Assembly: GCA_002798255.1 (NCBI GenBank)
Contig: NWQQ01000015.1
Coordinates: forward strand, 1 to 48,074
DNA length: 48,074 nucleotides
Direction: 5' to 3'
DNA from: Lysobacteraceae bacterium NML95-0200
Lineage (GTDB): Bacteria; Pseudomonadota; Gammaproteobacteria; Xanthomonadales; Xanthomonadaceae
Shown: positions 7,487-15,504 of the stretch, one piece after another
How the letters are laid out: each line of letters begins with the position of its first letter
How positions within the stretch are numbered: position 1 is the first letter of the stretch
Made by a program: the position numbers and the translations under genes
Notes under the pieces: model-generated
What the model saw: only the letters and a program-made list of their open reading frames with translations
Told to the model about the DNA's origin: nothing
Databases searched by the model: none

Positions 7487-8656
7487 TCAATCCAGCACGC
7501 GACAGAACACGGCCTTCAAATAACGCGATTCGGGCACCTGCGCCAGCCACGGGTGGTCGGCGCCGGCGCCGGCGACTTTCAGCACTTGCACGGTGCGCCC
7601 GGCATAGAAGGCGGCGCGGCGCAGCATGTCGAGGAACTGCTCCTCGCTGACCAAGCCGGTGCAGGAGAAGGTGGCAAACAGCCCACCGGGCTTGACCACG
7701 CCCAGCGCCAGTTTGTTCATGTCGAGGTACTTCTTCAGCGCGGCAATCACCTGCTCGCGGTCGCGGGTCATCTTCGCCGGGTCGAGAATCACCACGTCGA
7801 ACTGCTCGCCATTATTGGCCGCATCACGCAGCCAGGGAAAGATATCGGCCTGCACGAACCGCGGCCGTACCTGATTGAGCCGCGCATTGCCCTTGGCGAT
7901 TTCGATCACCGCCGGGTCGATATCCACACCCACCACTTCCGCCGCCCCGCGCGCTGCCGCATACACGGCAAAACCGCCGGTATTGCAGCACAGATCCAAC
8001 ACCCGCTTGCCCGCGCATTGCCGCGAAAGCCATTCGCGGTTTTCGCGCTGGTCGGCAAAGAAGCCGGTCTTGTGGGCGCCTGCCGGGTCGGCGCGGAACT
8101 GGATGCCGTATTCACTAATCACCGCCGGTTGCGTGCCTTGCGTATCGCGGTAATCAAAACTTTCCTGCTTCTGCACATGCTCATCGGCAAAGCTGTGGAA
8201 GCGGCAACCGGGGAACTGCCCGCGCAGTGCATTGAAGATGATTTCCCGATGCCGCCACGCCCCGGCACTGAAAAAACCGACCACGATCAGGTCATCGTAA
8301 CGATCCACCACCAGCCCGCTGATGCCATCGCCCTCGCTGTGGAACACGCGCCAGGCGTTGCTGACTTCATCCAACCGCAGAATCTCCCGGCGCAGCCGCA
8401 CCGCCTCGGCAATCTTGTGCGCAAACCAGTCCGCATCCACACGCACCGCCGGGTCGGCTTCCAGCACCCGCAACGCAATGCGCGAATGGCCGTTGTAGAA
8501 GGCATAACCGACAAACGCGCCATCTACCCCGCGCACCTCGACGAGGCTGCCGGGCTTGGGGCGCTCGGCAGGCTTTTCCACCAGACGTTGAAAAATCCAC
8601 GGATGCGTGGACTTCCACGCGTTCTTGAGCCGGATAACAGGGAGCTGAGTATTCAT
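7487..8656 (-). CDS. rlmI: RlmI-like 23S rRNA (cytosine-C5) methyltransferase
   Basis: The 389-residue class I SAM-dependent methyltransferase has an N-terminal PUA-like region (WIFQRLVEKP onward), a middle RlmI-type domain (DGISGLVVDRYDDLIVV) and a C-terminal Rossmann domain with SAM motif VLDLCCNTGGFAVYAA. LDPAKM and FSCTG are the counterparts of the RlmI DPPK and catalytic Cys motifs. E. coli RlmI makes m5C1962 in 23S rRNA; the same activity is inferred here. The acidic-loop change DPPK to DPAK is a small deviation. It starts at the ATG at 8656, facing the rhomboid gene. Confidence 0.85.
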   Translation of the reverse strand: MNTQLPVIRLKNAWKSTHPWIFQRLVEKPAERPKPGSLVEVRGVDGAFVGYAFYNGHSRIALRVLEADPAVRVDADWFAHKIAEAVRLRREILRLDEVSNAWRVFHSEGDGISGLVVDRYDDLIVVGFFSAGAWRHREIIFNALRGQFPGCRFHSFADEHVQKQESFDYRDTQGTQPAVISEYGIQFRADPAGAHKTGFFADQRENREWLSRQCAGKRVLDLCCNTGGFAVYAAARGAAEVVGVDIDPAVIEIAKGNARLNQVRPRFVQADIFPWLRDAANNGEQFDVVILDPAKMTRDREQVIAALKKYLDMNKLALGVVKPGGLFATFSCTGLVSEEQFLDMLRRAAFYAGRTVQVLKVAGAGADHPWLAQVPESRYLKAVFCRVLD

Positions 8657-8770
8657 CCGCGCATTTTACGCGGGCTGGGCGGGCAACAAAGCACGCCTGA
8701 AAAACACCATTGCATGAATGCAAACTTGTCCTTGGCTTGCATTCAGTGCTTCTGGCTCCACCTTTTGCGC

Positions 8771-9562
8771 ATGATGGATCTTCCCCAACACGATATTCCC
8801 GACACCCCCGAGCAGCGCGCCCGGGATCGGGGCCGTGCGCTGCGCGCCTTCAATCTCGCTCTGGCATCGGTACTGCTGCTGGCGGTGGTGTTTTTTTCGC
8901 AAGAAAGTTTTGATGCACGCGTTTTCAGCGTGCGTCCGCATTTGCCGGCCGGCTTGTGGGGCATCCTGACTGCGCCGTTTTTGCATGGCAGCATCAAACA
9001 TCTGGCCACCAATGCGGTGGCGATATTGATGCTGGGTACCTTGGCAGGCAGCGTGTTTCCACGCGCCACGCTGCGCAGTCTGCCGCTGATTTGGCTGGGC
9101 GCAGGACTGGGCGCATGGCTCTTGGGGCAGGCTGGGCAATATCATCTGGGCGCCAGCGGCATCACCCATGGCCTTGGATTTTTGGTGTTTGCACTGGGAC
9201 TGATTCGCCGCGACCGCGCCGCGATTGCCGCCGGGATGCTGGCCTTTCTGTTCTATGGCGGCATGGTGCTCAGCATCCTGCCACAAGAGCCGGGGGTGAG
9301 CTGGCAATCGCATCTGGGCGGCGCCATCGGCGGTGCACTCGGCGCGCTCTTGTTCCGTCATGCCGACCCGATCCCGCCGCGCAAACGCTATAGCTGGGAG
9401 CTGGAAGAAGAAGCCGAGACCGAAGCCGAACGCCTTCAGCAAGAAGGGCTGGAGCTTGAGCGCCCTGAATATGTGCCGGTGATTTGGCATCGCGAACCGG
9501 GCGAAATGCCCACCGACGAGCGCAAAGTGATTCCCTTCCGCCACCCCGGCAGCAGCGATTAA
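8771..9562 (+). CDS. Rhomboid-family intramembrane serine protease
   Basis: The 263-residue multi-pass protein has the rhomboid core: LHGSIKHLATN (about 71-81), GASG with the catalytic Ser at 129, and the catalytic His at 181 in SHLGGAIGG. Rhomboids cleave membrane-spanning segments; the substrate here is unknown. A hydrophilic, Glu-rich cytoplasmic tail of about 60 residues follows the last membrane segment. Two adjacent ATGs, 8771 and 8774, are possible starts. The much longer open frame reaching back to 7469 is antisense to the rlmI-like gene and is rejected. Confidence 0.88.
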   Translation: MMDLPQHDIPDTPEQRARDRGRALRAFNLALASVLLLAVVFFSQESFDARVFSVRPHLPAGLWGILTAPFLHGSIKHLATNAVAILMLGTLAGSVFPRATLRSLPLIWLGAGLGAWLLGQAGQYHLGASGITHGLGFLVFALGLIRRDRAAIAAGMLAFLFYGGMVLSILPQEPGVSWQSHLGGAIGGALGALLFRHADPIPPRKRYSWELEEEAETEAERLQQEGLELERPEYVPVIWHREPGEMPTDERKVIPFRHPGSSD

Positions 9563-9574
9563 ACGGCCTGCGCC

Positions 9575-10273
9575 TCAAGCCGACTTGATTCTCCGCCCGT
9601 AACGGCGTTCCAGCCACACCGCCGCGGCAAGTGCCACCGCGACCGGTGCAAACCAAGGGAAAAGCTGCACCCAAGCAGCCGGCAAATCCGCCATTTGCTG
9701 CACCCATGACAACAACTTCCTGAGGCCAAGGCCGAGAAAAGCAATATGCGTTGCGATACCGACCCCCAGCATGGATTGGTAGTGCAAACGCAGATGCCAG
9801 CCCGGTGCCTGCACGCGGCGGCGGGCAAATCGCCATATGCGAACGCCCAACAGCAGGCCAATGGCGGAATAGCCGATGAAAAGTGCCTGCCCCCAGCCTA
9901 TCCCGACGCACAGCACCAGCACGGACATCACCACGGTCAGCCAAAGATTGAGTGACCAGCCGATGCGGCGCGTCATGCCTTGCCAGTCATGCTTGTCGGT
10001 TACGGCACGCCAGGCCAGCCACAGCGGGAGAGCCGTCAGGGGCAACAAATAAGCCAGAAACAATGCTGCCAGCCATTGCTGCTGCAACAGCCGCTCAATC
10101 ACCAACGGCAGGCCACTGGCAATCACCACGCACATCGCTTGCATGAACAGCCTGCCAACACGGCGATGCCCCGGTGAGCCCTTGCGCAGCCATGCTGCAG
10201 TCCAGAAAGACAGCAGCGCCACACTGCCAGCCGCGATATGCAGCAGCAGGAAAATCTTGAATACCCACATCAT
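9575..10273 (-). CDS. DUF2306-like multi-pass membrane protein
   Basis: The 232-residue protein is almost wholly hydrophobic, with about six to seven membrane segments. The N terminus resembles the DUF2306-type families: a first helix with LLLHIAAGSVALLSFW, then RKGSPGHRRVGRLF with positively charged residues. His residues lie near helix ends, but no catalytic motif is recognisable. It ends 12 bases from the rhomboid gene and is divergent from the histidine kinase gene, with a 144-base shared control region. Function unknown. Confidence 0.6.
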   Translation of the reverse strand: MMWVFKIFLLLHIAAGSVALLSFWTAAWLRKGSPGHRRVGRLFMQAMCVVIASGLPLVIERLLQQQWLAALFLAYLLPLTALPLWLAWRAVTDKHDWQGMTRRIGWSLNLWLTVVMSVLVLCVGIGWGQALFIGYSAIGLLLGVRIWRFARRRVQAPGWHLRLHYQSMLGVGIATHIAFLGLGLRKLLSWVQQMADLPAAWVQLFPWFAPVAVALAAAVWLERRYGRRIKSA

Positions 10274-10417
10274 TCAACTTCCTCAGAAAACCGGCAGACA
10301 GTCTCACCATCGACAGGCAGCCAAGGCAGTCCCGAACGTCACTTATCGACCCTGCCGGAAGTCACTTTTTGCGGAATTCAGCTTGCGGGGATTGCAACAG
10401 CAAATCACCATAACGGC

Positions 10418-11503
10418 ATGAAATCACGCACAAAACTCCGGGTAAGTCCACTTGATGGCGTTGCCTTTGCCACCTTGCTCGTCATCGGCCTAAGCTTGCC
10501 GCAACTGCCTGTGGATGCGCGCTACCGCATTTATGCCGGGCTACTGGCTTTTGCTGCTCTGCTGTTGCTGGAAGACCATCTGTCACGCCGCTGGCAGGGA
10601 CTGGTGTTGGCAGGGATGGGCGTGCTGTCGCTATGGCTGCTGCTTGCCTACACGATTGGCATGCTCGCCATCCTCAGCATCATCTGGGCGGCGGTGCTGG
10701 CTGCGGCCTGGCCGCTGCACCGGGTTTTGCTGGCAGTCGGGCTGTTTGACCTGCTGGCATTGTTCGGCCCCGGGGGGCTGGCTTACAACGGGTATCTGCC
10801 CGACCTGCTGTCACTGGCCTGCTTTCAGGGCTTCGCTGCACTGACCCTCAGCTATGCCCGCCGTGCCGAGGAAACCCGCGACCATCTGGCACGGGTGAAT
10901 GCCGACCTGCTGGCCACCCGCAGTCTGCTGGCCGAAACCGCCCGCAATACCGAGCGCCTGCGCCTTGCCCGCGAACTGCACGATGTGGTCGGCCACAAGC
11001 TCACCGCCCTGCGACTCAATCTGCGCGCCCTGGCTGCCGGGCAGCCGTCCGAATCGCTGCATCTGGCCGAACAACTGGCCGCCGAGCTGCTAGCCGACAT
11101 CCGTCATGTGGTGCAGGAAATCCGCGCCGATGACGAACTTGATCTGCACACGGCCCTGCACGCACTGGCCGCCCCATTCCCGCGACCACAACTGCGGATA
11201 AGCATCGCCGCCGATGTCAAACTGCACGACCCACTGCTCGCCGAAACCCTGCTGCGGGTTGTGCAAGAGGCACTGACCAACAGTGCCCGACACAGCAACG
11301 CCCGCAACCTGCATGTCAGGCTTGGCCATGAAGAAGGCCAACTGCACCTGCATATCGAAGATGATGGGCAACTCCAGGCGCCGTTGCGCGAAGGCAATGG
11401 CCTTGCCGGAATGCGCGAGCGCATCCATGAGCGCCACGGCAGGCTGGTGTTCTCATGCAGTGAAAAGGGGGCACTGCGCATTGACGCGGTGCTGCCGGCA
11501 TGA
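10418..11503 (+). CDS. NarL/DesK-type membrane sensor histidine kinase
   Basis: The 361-residue protein has about four to five N-terminal membrane segments (residues 12-146) without a large periplasmic loop, a coiled-coil linker (about 150-180), a HisKA_3 domain with phosphorylated His 188 in ELHDVVGHKLTALR, and a HATPase region with N-box EALTNSARHSNA and G-box GNGLAGMRERI. The topology resembles membrane-state sensors such as DesK, but the signal is unknown. Its stop overlaps the start of the response regulator by four bases, so the two form a pair. Confidence 0.9.
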   Translation: MKSRTKLRVSPLDGVAFATLLVIGLSLPQLPVDARYRIYAGLLAFAALLLLEDHLSRRWQGLVLAGMGVLSLWLLLAYTIGMLAILSIIWAAVLAAAWPLHRVLLAVGLFDLLALFGPGGLAYNGYLPDLLSLACFQGFAALTLSYARRAEETRDHLARVNADLLATRSLLAETARNTERLRLARELHDVVGHKLTALRLNLRALAAGQPSESLHLAEQLAAELLADIRHVVQEIRADDELDLHTALHALAAPFPRPQLRISIAADVKLHDPLLAETLLRVVQEALTNSARHSNARNLHVRLGHEEGQLHLHIEDDGQLQAPLREGNGLAGMRERIHERHGRLVFSCSEKGALRIDAVLPA

Positions 11504-12135
11504 AAACCGCACTGCGCCTTGCCCTGGCCGATGACCAAGCATTGATCCGCAGTGGCCTGCGGGTATTGCTGGAGCAACAGGGCTTTGTCATCGCCTGCGA
11601 AGCCGACAGCGGCAGCACCCTGCTGGCGCAATTGGCCAGCTGCCCGGTTGACCTGATTCTCAGCGACATCCGCATGCCGGAGATGGATGGCATCAGCGCC
11701 TTGCGCCAATTGCGCAAATCCGGCAATACCACCCCCTGCGTACTGCTCACCACCTTCGATGACAGCGAGCTGTTGCTGGCCGCCTGCGAAGCGGGAGCAC
11801 AAGGTTTCCTGCTCAAGGATGCGGCCCCCGAGGATTTGTGCGAAGCAATTTGCCGGGCGCTGGCGGGTGAATCCCTATTGCAACCGCTCAGCCCCGGGCC
11901 TGTACGCGCACGCTATCGTTATCACGATCAGAATGCGCCCAAGGCTCTGTTTTCCGCGCGCGAAATCGCCATCCTTCGGCTCATGGCCGGTGGCTACAGC
12001 AACAAGGAAATCGCCCGCAGCCTGTTTCTGGCCGAAGGCACGGTGAAAAACTACGTCTCCACCATACTCGACAAGCTCGGCAGCCGCGACCGTACCCGTG
12101 CGGTACTGAAGGCTATCACCCTGCAAATCATCTGA
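11500..12135 (+). CDS. NarL/LuxR-family response regulator
   Basis: The 211-residue regulator has an N-terminal receiver domain with acidic residues DD (11-12), phospho-acceptor Asp 56 in SDIRMPEMDG, conserved Thr in LLTTFDD and Lys in FLLKDA. A C-terminal LuxR-type helix-turn-helix follows (FSAREIAILRLMAGGYSNKEIA then GTVKNYVSTILDKL). It is translationally coupled to the histidine kinase by an ATGA overlap. Its targets are unknown; the divergent DUF2306-like gene is an obvious candidate because the pair shares its control region. Confidence 0.92.
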   Translation: MKTALRLALADDQALIRSGLRVLLEQQGFVIACEADSGSTLLAQLASCPVDLILSDIRMPEMDGISALRQLRKSGNTTPCVLLTTFDDSELLLAACEAGAQGFLLKDAAPEDLCEAICRALAGESLLQPLSPGPVRARYRYHDQNAPKALFSAREIAILRLMAGGYSNKEIARSLFLAEGTVKNYVSTILDKLGSRDRTRAVLKAITLQII

Positions 12136-12197
12136 ACGCGGGCAGGCGCGGCGACGTATGCTTGCCAGCATCTTTCCCACTTATCAAGGAGCCGTTT

Positions 12198-13226
12198 ATG
12201 TCGCAGTGGTATTTCATCCAGCCCGGCCAGAACGAGCGTCACGGGCCGTTCGATACCGACCAGGCCTTCGGACATGTCCAGCGTCACCCGGATGCGCTGT
12301 GCTGGCGGCAGGGGCTGTCCGGCTGGCAACCGGCGCGGGCGATGCCGGAGTTTGCCGAAGCCTATGCCACCGGCCTGCCCGAAGACATGCCGCCGGTTCC
12401 ACCGCCGAACCAGTCCGCACGCATGGCCAGTGACGACATCGACTACCGCATCGTCGGCAACGACATGCCGTTCGTGGAAGTGGAGCTTGACCCCGGCGAA
12501 AGCGCGGTGGCCGAGGCCGGGGCGCTGATGTACAAGGATGCTGCCGTGCAAATGGATACCGTATTTGGTGATGGCTCCAAATCCGGCGGTGGCGGGATGA
12601 TGGACAAGCTGTTTGCCGCCGGTCGTCGCGTGGTTACCGGCGAGAGCCTGTTCACCACCGTGTTCACCCATGCCGGGCAGGGCAAGGCCAAGGTGGCATT
12701 TGCCGCGCCGTATCCGGGCACGGTGTTGCCGCTGCGGCTGGCCGAACATGGCGGGCGCATCATCTGCCAGAAGGACAGCTTTCTGGCCGGTGCGCGCGGC
12801 GTGAAACTCGGCATTTTCTTCCAGAAACGCATTCTCACCGGGCTATTCGGCGGCGAGGGCTTCATCATGCAGCAGCTCGATGGTGATGGCTGGGTGTTCG
12901 TGCATGCCGGCGGCACGCTGGTGGAGCGCGACCTGGCTGCTGGCGAGCGGCTGGATGTGGATACTGGCTGCGTGGTGGCCTTCCATCCCACGGTACAGAT
13001 GGATATCCGCACCGTGGGCGGCATCAAGAGCATGTTGTTCGGTGGCGAAGGCATGTTTCTTGCCACCCTGACGGGTCCTGGCAAGGTCTGGCTGCAATCG
13101 CTGCCGTTCTCGCGCATGGCCGGGCGGATGCTGGCCGCCGCCCCGCAGGCCGGTGGCAAAAGCATGGGCGAAGGCTCGGTACTTGGTGGCCTTGGCCGTC
13201 TGCTCGATGGCGATAACGGCTTTTGA
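12198..13226 (+). CDS. GYF_2-AIM24 fusion protein (TIGR00266 type)
   Basis: The 342-residue protein has an N-terminal GYF_2-like domain (about 1-60), seen as WYFIQPGQNERHGPFDTDQAF and a later LSGWQPA. The C-terminal AIM24/TIGR00266 domain (about 80-310) has YRIVGNDMPFVEVELDPGE at its start and the Gly-rich GGGGMMDKLF segment. AIM24 proteins are beta-rich and poorly characterised in bacteria; the GYF_2 part suggests protein binding. An AAGGAG ribosome binding site near 12186 supports the start at 12198. No signal peptide is seen. Confidence 0.82.
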   Translation: MSQWYFIQPGQNERHGPFDTDQAFGHVQRHPDALCWRQGLSGWQPARAMPEFAEAYATGLPEDMPPVPPPNQSARMASDDIDYRIVGNDMPFVEVELDPGESAVAEAGALMYKDAAVQMDTVFGDGSKSGGGGMMDKLFAAGRRVVTGESLFTTVFTHAGQGKAKVAFAAPYPGTVLPLRLAEHGGRIICQKDSFLAGARGVKLGIFFQKRILTGLFGGEGFIMQQLDGDGWVFVHAGGTLVERDLAAGERLDVDTGCVVAFHPTVQMDIRTVGGIKSMLFGGEGMFLATLTGPGKVWLQSLPFSRMAGRMLAAAPQAGGKSMGEGSVLGGLGRLLDGDNGF

Positions 13227-13245
13227 TAGTCGACACAATGACCCT

Positions 13246-14238
13246 ATGAACATCTTCAAGCTGCGTCTGTGTCTGCCCCTGATGCTGGGCGCCCTGGTTG
13301 CTGGTTGCGGCGGAGAAGCCGTCAAGCCCGCAGCACCGCCCCCTGTCGTGCAAAGCCCGCCGCCGAAAATCACCGTCGGGCTGGCGCTGGGTGGTGGTGC
13401 CGCCAAAGGTTTTGCCCATATTGGCGTCATCAAGATGCTCGAAGCCAATGGCATCGAGATTGATGTGGTGGCCGGCACCAGTGCTGGTAGCGTGGTCGGC
13501 GCGCTGTATGCCAGCGGTATGAGTCCCTACCAGATGCAGCAGCAGGCGTTTGCGCTGGATGAGGCCAATATCCGCGATGTCAGCCTGTTTTCCGGCGGCC
13601 TTCTCAAAGGCCAGAAATTGCAGGACTACGTCAATCAGCTGCTTGGCCAGAAGCCGATGGAGCGTTTTGCAAAGCCGTTTGCCGCTGTCGCCACCCGGCT
13701 CGATAGCGGTGAGCGCACCGTGTTCGTGCGTGGCAATGCTGGTCAGGCCGTGCGCGCCTCCAGTGCGATTCCCGGCGTATTCGAGCCCGCCCCGATTGGC
13801 CGGCACCGCTATGTCGATGGCGGCATCACCAGCCCGGTGCCGGTGGATGCTGCCCGGCAACTGGGTGCCGACATGGTGATTGCCGTCGATATCTCCAACA
13901 AAGCTGCGGGCAACCGGCCCGGCCATATGCTTGGCATCGTCAACCAGTCGATCGTCATCATGGGGCAGCGGCTGGGCGAGGAAGAAATGAAGCGCGCCGA
14001 CATCATCATCCGCCCGCGCGTAGGCCAAATCGGCCCTGCCGATTTCGAGCACAGAAATGTCGCCATTCTGGAAGGCGAGCAGGCTGCACAGGCACTGATC
14101 CCGCAAATCAAGGCGCGCATCCGTGAGCTCCAGGCTGCTCGCACCGAAGCGGAGCGTCCCAAACCCGAACCCACTCCGGCATGTGAAAGCAGCTGGTTTG
14201 GACGGCGGCTGGGACGTGATGATTGCAAGCGCAATTAA
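13246..14238 (+). CDS. Patatin-like phospholipase lipoprotein
   Basis: The 330-residue protein has a lipoprotein signal (LVAGC, Cys 21), a short Pro-rich linker and a patatin domain. The oxyanion loop GGGAAKGFAHIG starts at 49, the nucleophile Ser 79 lies in GTSAG, and the partner Asp 191 lies in DGG. It is predicted to be a membrane-attached acyl hydrolase in the periplasm, related to RssA/YchK-type patatins. It follows the AIM24 gene by 19 bases and may be cotranscribed. The substrate is not evident. Confidence 0.88.
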   Translation: MNIFKLRLCLPLMLGALVAGCGGEAVKPAAPPPVVQSPPPKITVGLALGGGAAKGFAHIGVIKMLEANGIEIDVVAGTSAGSVVGALYASGMSPYQMQQQAFALDEANIRDVSLFSGGLLKGQKLQDYVNQLLGQKPMERFAKPFAAVATRLDSGERTVFVRGNAGQAVRASSAIPGVFEPAPIGRHRYVDGGITSPVPVDAARQLGADMVIAVDISNKAAGNRPGHMLGIVNQSIVIMGQRLGEEEMKRADIIIRPRVGQIGPADFEHRNVAILEGEQAAQALIPQIKARIRELQAARTEAERPKPEPTPACESSWFGRRLGRDDCKRN

Positions 14239-14428
14239 GGCCGTTTTTTGCATGGGTTCACGCCCAATAAACGCTTAATTTCAGCTTGTTTTCAGGCTCG
14301 TATTCAGCTTTCGGCCACCTTGTTTAACCCCTTGTTTACGGCAAACGGCAAAACCTTTCCATTCGCCAGCGTCTGCAACATCATCCCCTGCACCAGCCCC
14401 ATACCGGGGTTCATGGAGAGCAGTAAAG

Positions 14429-15052
14429 ATGTTCAAGAACAACAAAACCCTCCCCCTGTTGAGCACTGCCCTGGTGGCCGCCTTGGCCTGCGGCAGCGCA
14501 TTTGCACAATCGGCCAGCAACGGTCAGGCCTTTGTCCGTGGCGAAATCGGCCGCACCCATCTGGACAACCGCGATAACAGCGGCCGCCTGAAGGACAATT
14601 CCTTTGTGCTCCGTGGTGGTTACATGTTCAACCCGAATGTCGGCGTGGAAGGTTTCTATGGCCGCTACTACGGCAAGAGCCACAAGTTTGCCGGCTTCAA
14701 CTACGACAATGACGTGGACGGCTACGGCATTGGCGCGGTCGGCAAGGTGCGCTTTGGCGACCAGGCTGCCGATACCGGCTTCTTCGGCATGGGTCGCGCA
14801 GGCTATATGCGTTCGAGCTATCAGGCCTCCAGCCACGGCACCGTTGATGGCGTGGATATCCGCCGCTCGCGCAGCACCCACAGCCACCAGCCGTATTTCG
14901 GCATTGGCGCCGGTTATGACTTCACCCCGAACATGGGCGTGAGCGTCAATTACGACTACTTCCGTGGCAACGATACCCGGCTGCCGACCACCGGGCAGAA
15001 ATTGCGCTACAGCAATCGCACCCTGGCGGCAGGTTTTGAGTACCGCTTCTAA
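14429..15052 (+). CDS. OmpA/OmpW-like outer membrane beta-barrel protein
   Basis: The 207-residue protein has a Sec signal (ending near AFAQ, residue 26) followed by alternating aromatic and hydrophobic strands typical of an eight-strand barrel. Seen are FVLRGGYMFNPNVGVEGFYGRYY, PYFGIGAGYDFTPNMGVSVNYDYF and a C terminus AAGFEYRF ending in Phe, the usual BAM recognition signal. GGAGAG ahead of the start acts as ribosome binding site. The 190 bases before it hold no other gene. A strong terminator follows at 15072. Role unknown. Confidence 0.82.
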   Translation: MFKNNKTLPLLSTALVAALACGSAFAQSASNGQAFVRGEIGRTHLDNRDNSGRLKDNSFVLRGGYMFNPNVGVEGFYGRYYGKSHKFAGFNYDNDVDGYGIGAVGKVRFGDQAADTGFFGMGRAGYMRSSYQASSHGTVDGVDIRRSRSTHSHQPYFGIGAGYDFTPNMGVSVNYDYFRGNDTRLPTTGQKLRYSNRTLAAGFEYRF

Positions 15053-15071
15053 TCCCTGCTGTTGTCAGTCC

Positions 15072-15101
15072 GAAAACGGCCATCCACGGATGGCCGTTTT
15101 C
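15072..15101. terminator. Bidirectional intrinsic terminator after the barrel gene
   Basis: GAAAACGGCCATCC and GGATGGCCGTTTTC are exact reverse complements separated by two bases, giving a GC-rich stem flanked by A on the left and TTTT on the right. It starts 20 bases after the stop codon of the outer-membrane protein gene. Confidence 0.85.
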
Positions 15102-15131
15102 ATGTCCCGCTCCCACACCTTGGTCACTCCG

Positions 15132-15467
15132 ATGAAAATGCTCCCCACACTGCTGCTGTCCGGCCTGTTCCTTGCACCCCTGACTGCCGGTGCAGTCGAT
15201 GCCCAAACCGAACACCGTCTGGCGCGGCTGGAAACCGAAATCCGCCATCTACAGGCACGCATTCAATTACTGGAAGATGAGCGTCGTTATTACGGCCGTG
15301 CCAATAGCGATACGCTGCATGTGTGTCGAATCAGCGCTTTCACGCGCAATTACGAAGGCGAATCCGTTCATCCGGGTATTGCCCGACGACAGGCACAAAA
15401 AGCCTGCGAGCGCGAAAACGACGCGATGTTCTGCCGCACCGAGAATATCCGCTGTAGCCGCTACTGA
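15132..15467 (+). CDS. Small secreted protein, unknown function
   Basis: The 111-residue protein has a Sec signal (MKMLPTLLLSGLFLAPLTAGAVDA) written here as seen up to about residue 23, then a short coiled-coil-like segment (EHRLARLETEIRHLQARIQ, about 27-45) and a Cys-containing C-terminal part with four Cys (in HVCRIS, KACERE, MFCRTE and IRCSRY) that could form two disulfides. I do not recognise the family. It sits between two terminators and is therefore probably its own transcription unit. Confidence 0.65.
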   Translation: MKMLPTLLLSGLFLAPLTAGAVDAQTEHRLARLETEIRHLQARIQLLEDERRYYGRANSDTLHVCRISAFTRNYEGESVHPGIARRQAQKACERENDAMFCRTENIRCSRY

Positions 15468-15477
15468 AGGCATATCA

Positions 15478-15504
15478 AGCCGCGCTGGCAGTATCGGCGC
15501 GGCT
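15478..15504. terminator. Hairpin between convergent small-protein and Kef genes
   Basis: AGCCGCGC and GCGCGGCT form a perfect 8-bp stem with an 11-base loop, in the 36-base gap between two convergent genes. It reaches the first base of the Kef stop codon. No clear T-run follows on either strand, so it is a possible bidirectional terminator. Confidence 0.5.

Noticed and set aside
7469-8770. Long plus-strand open frame joined to the rhomboid gene
   Set aside because: It is the antisense of the rlmI-like gene, with composition of a shadow frame and no recognisable domain; the rhomboid homology begins only at 8771.
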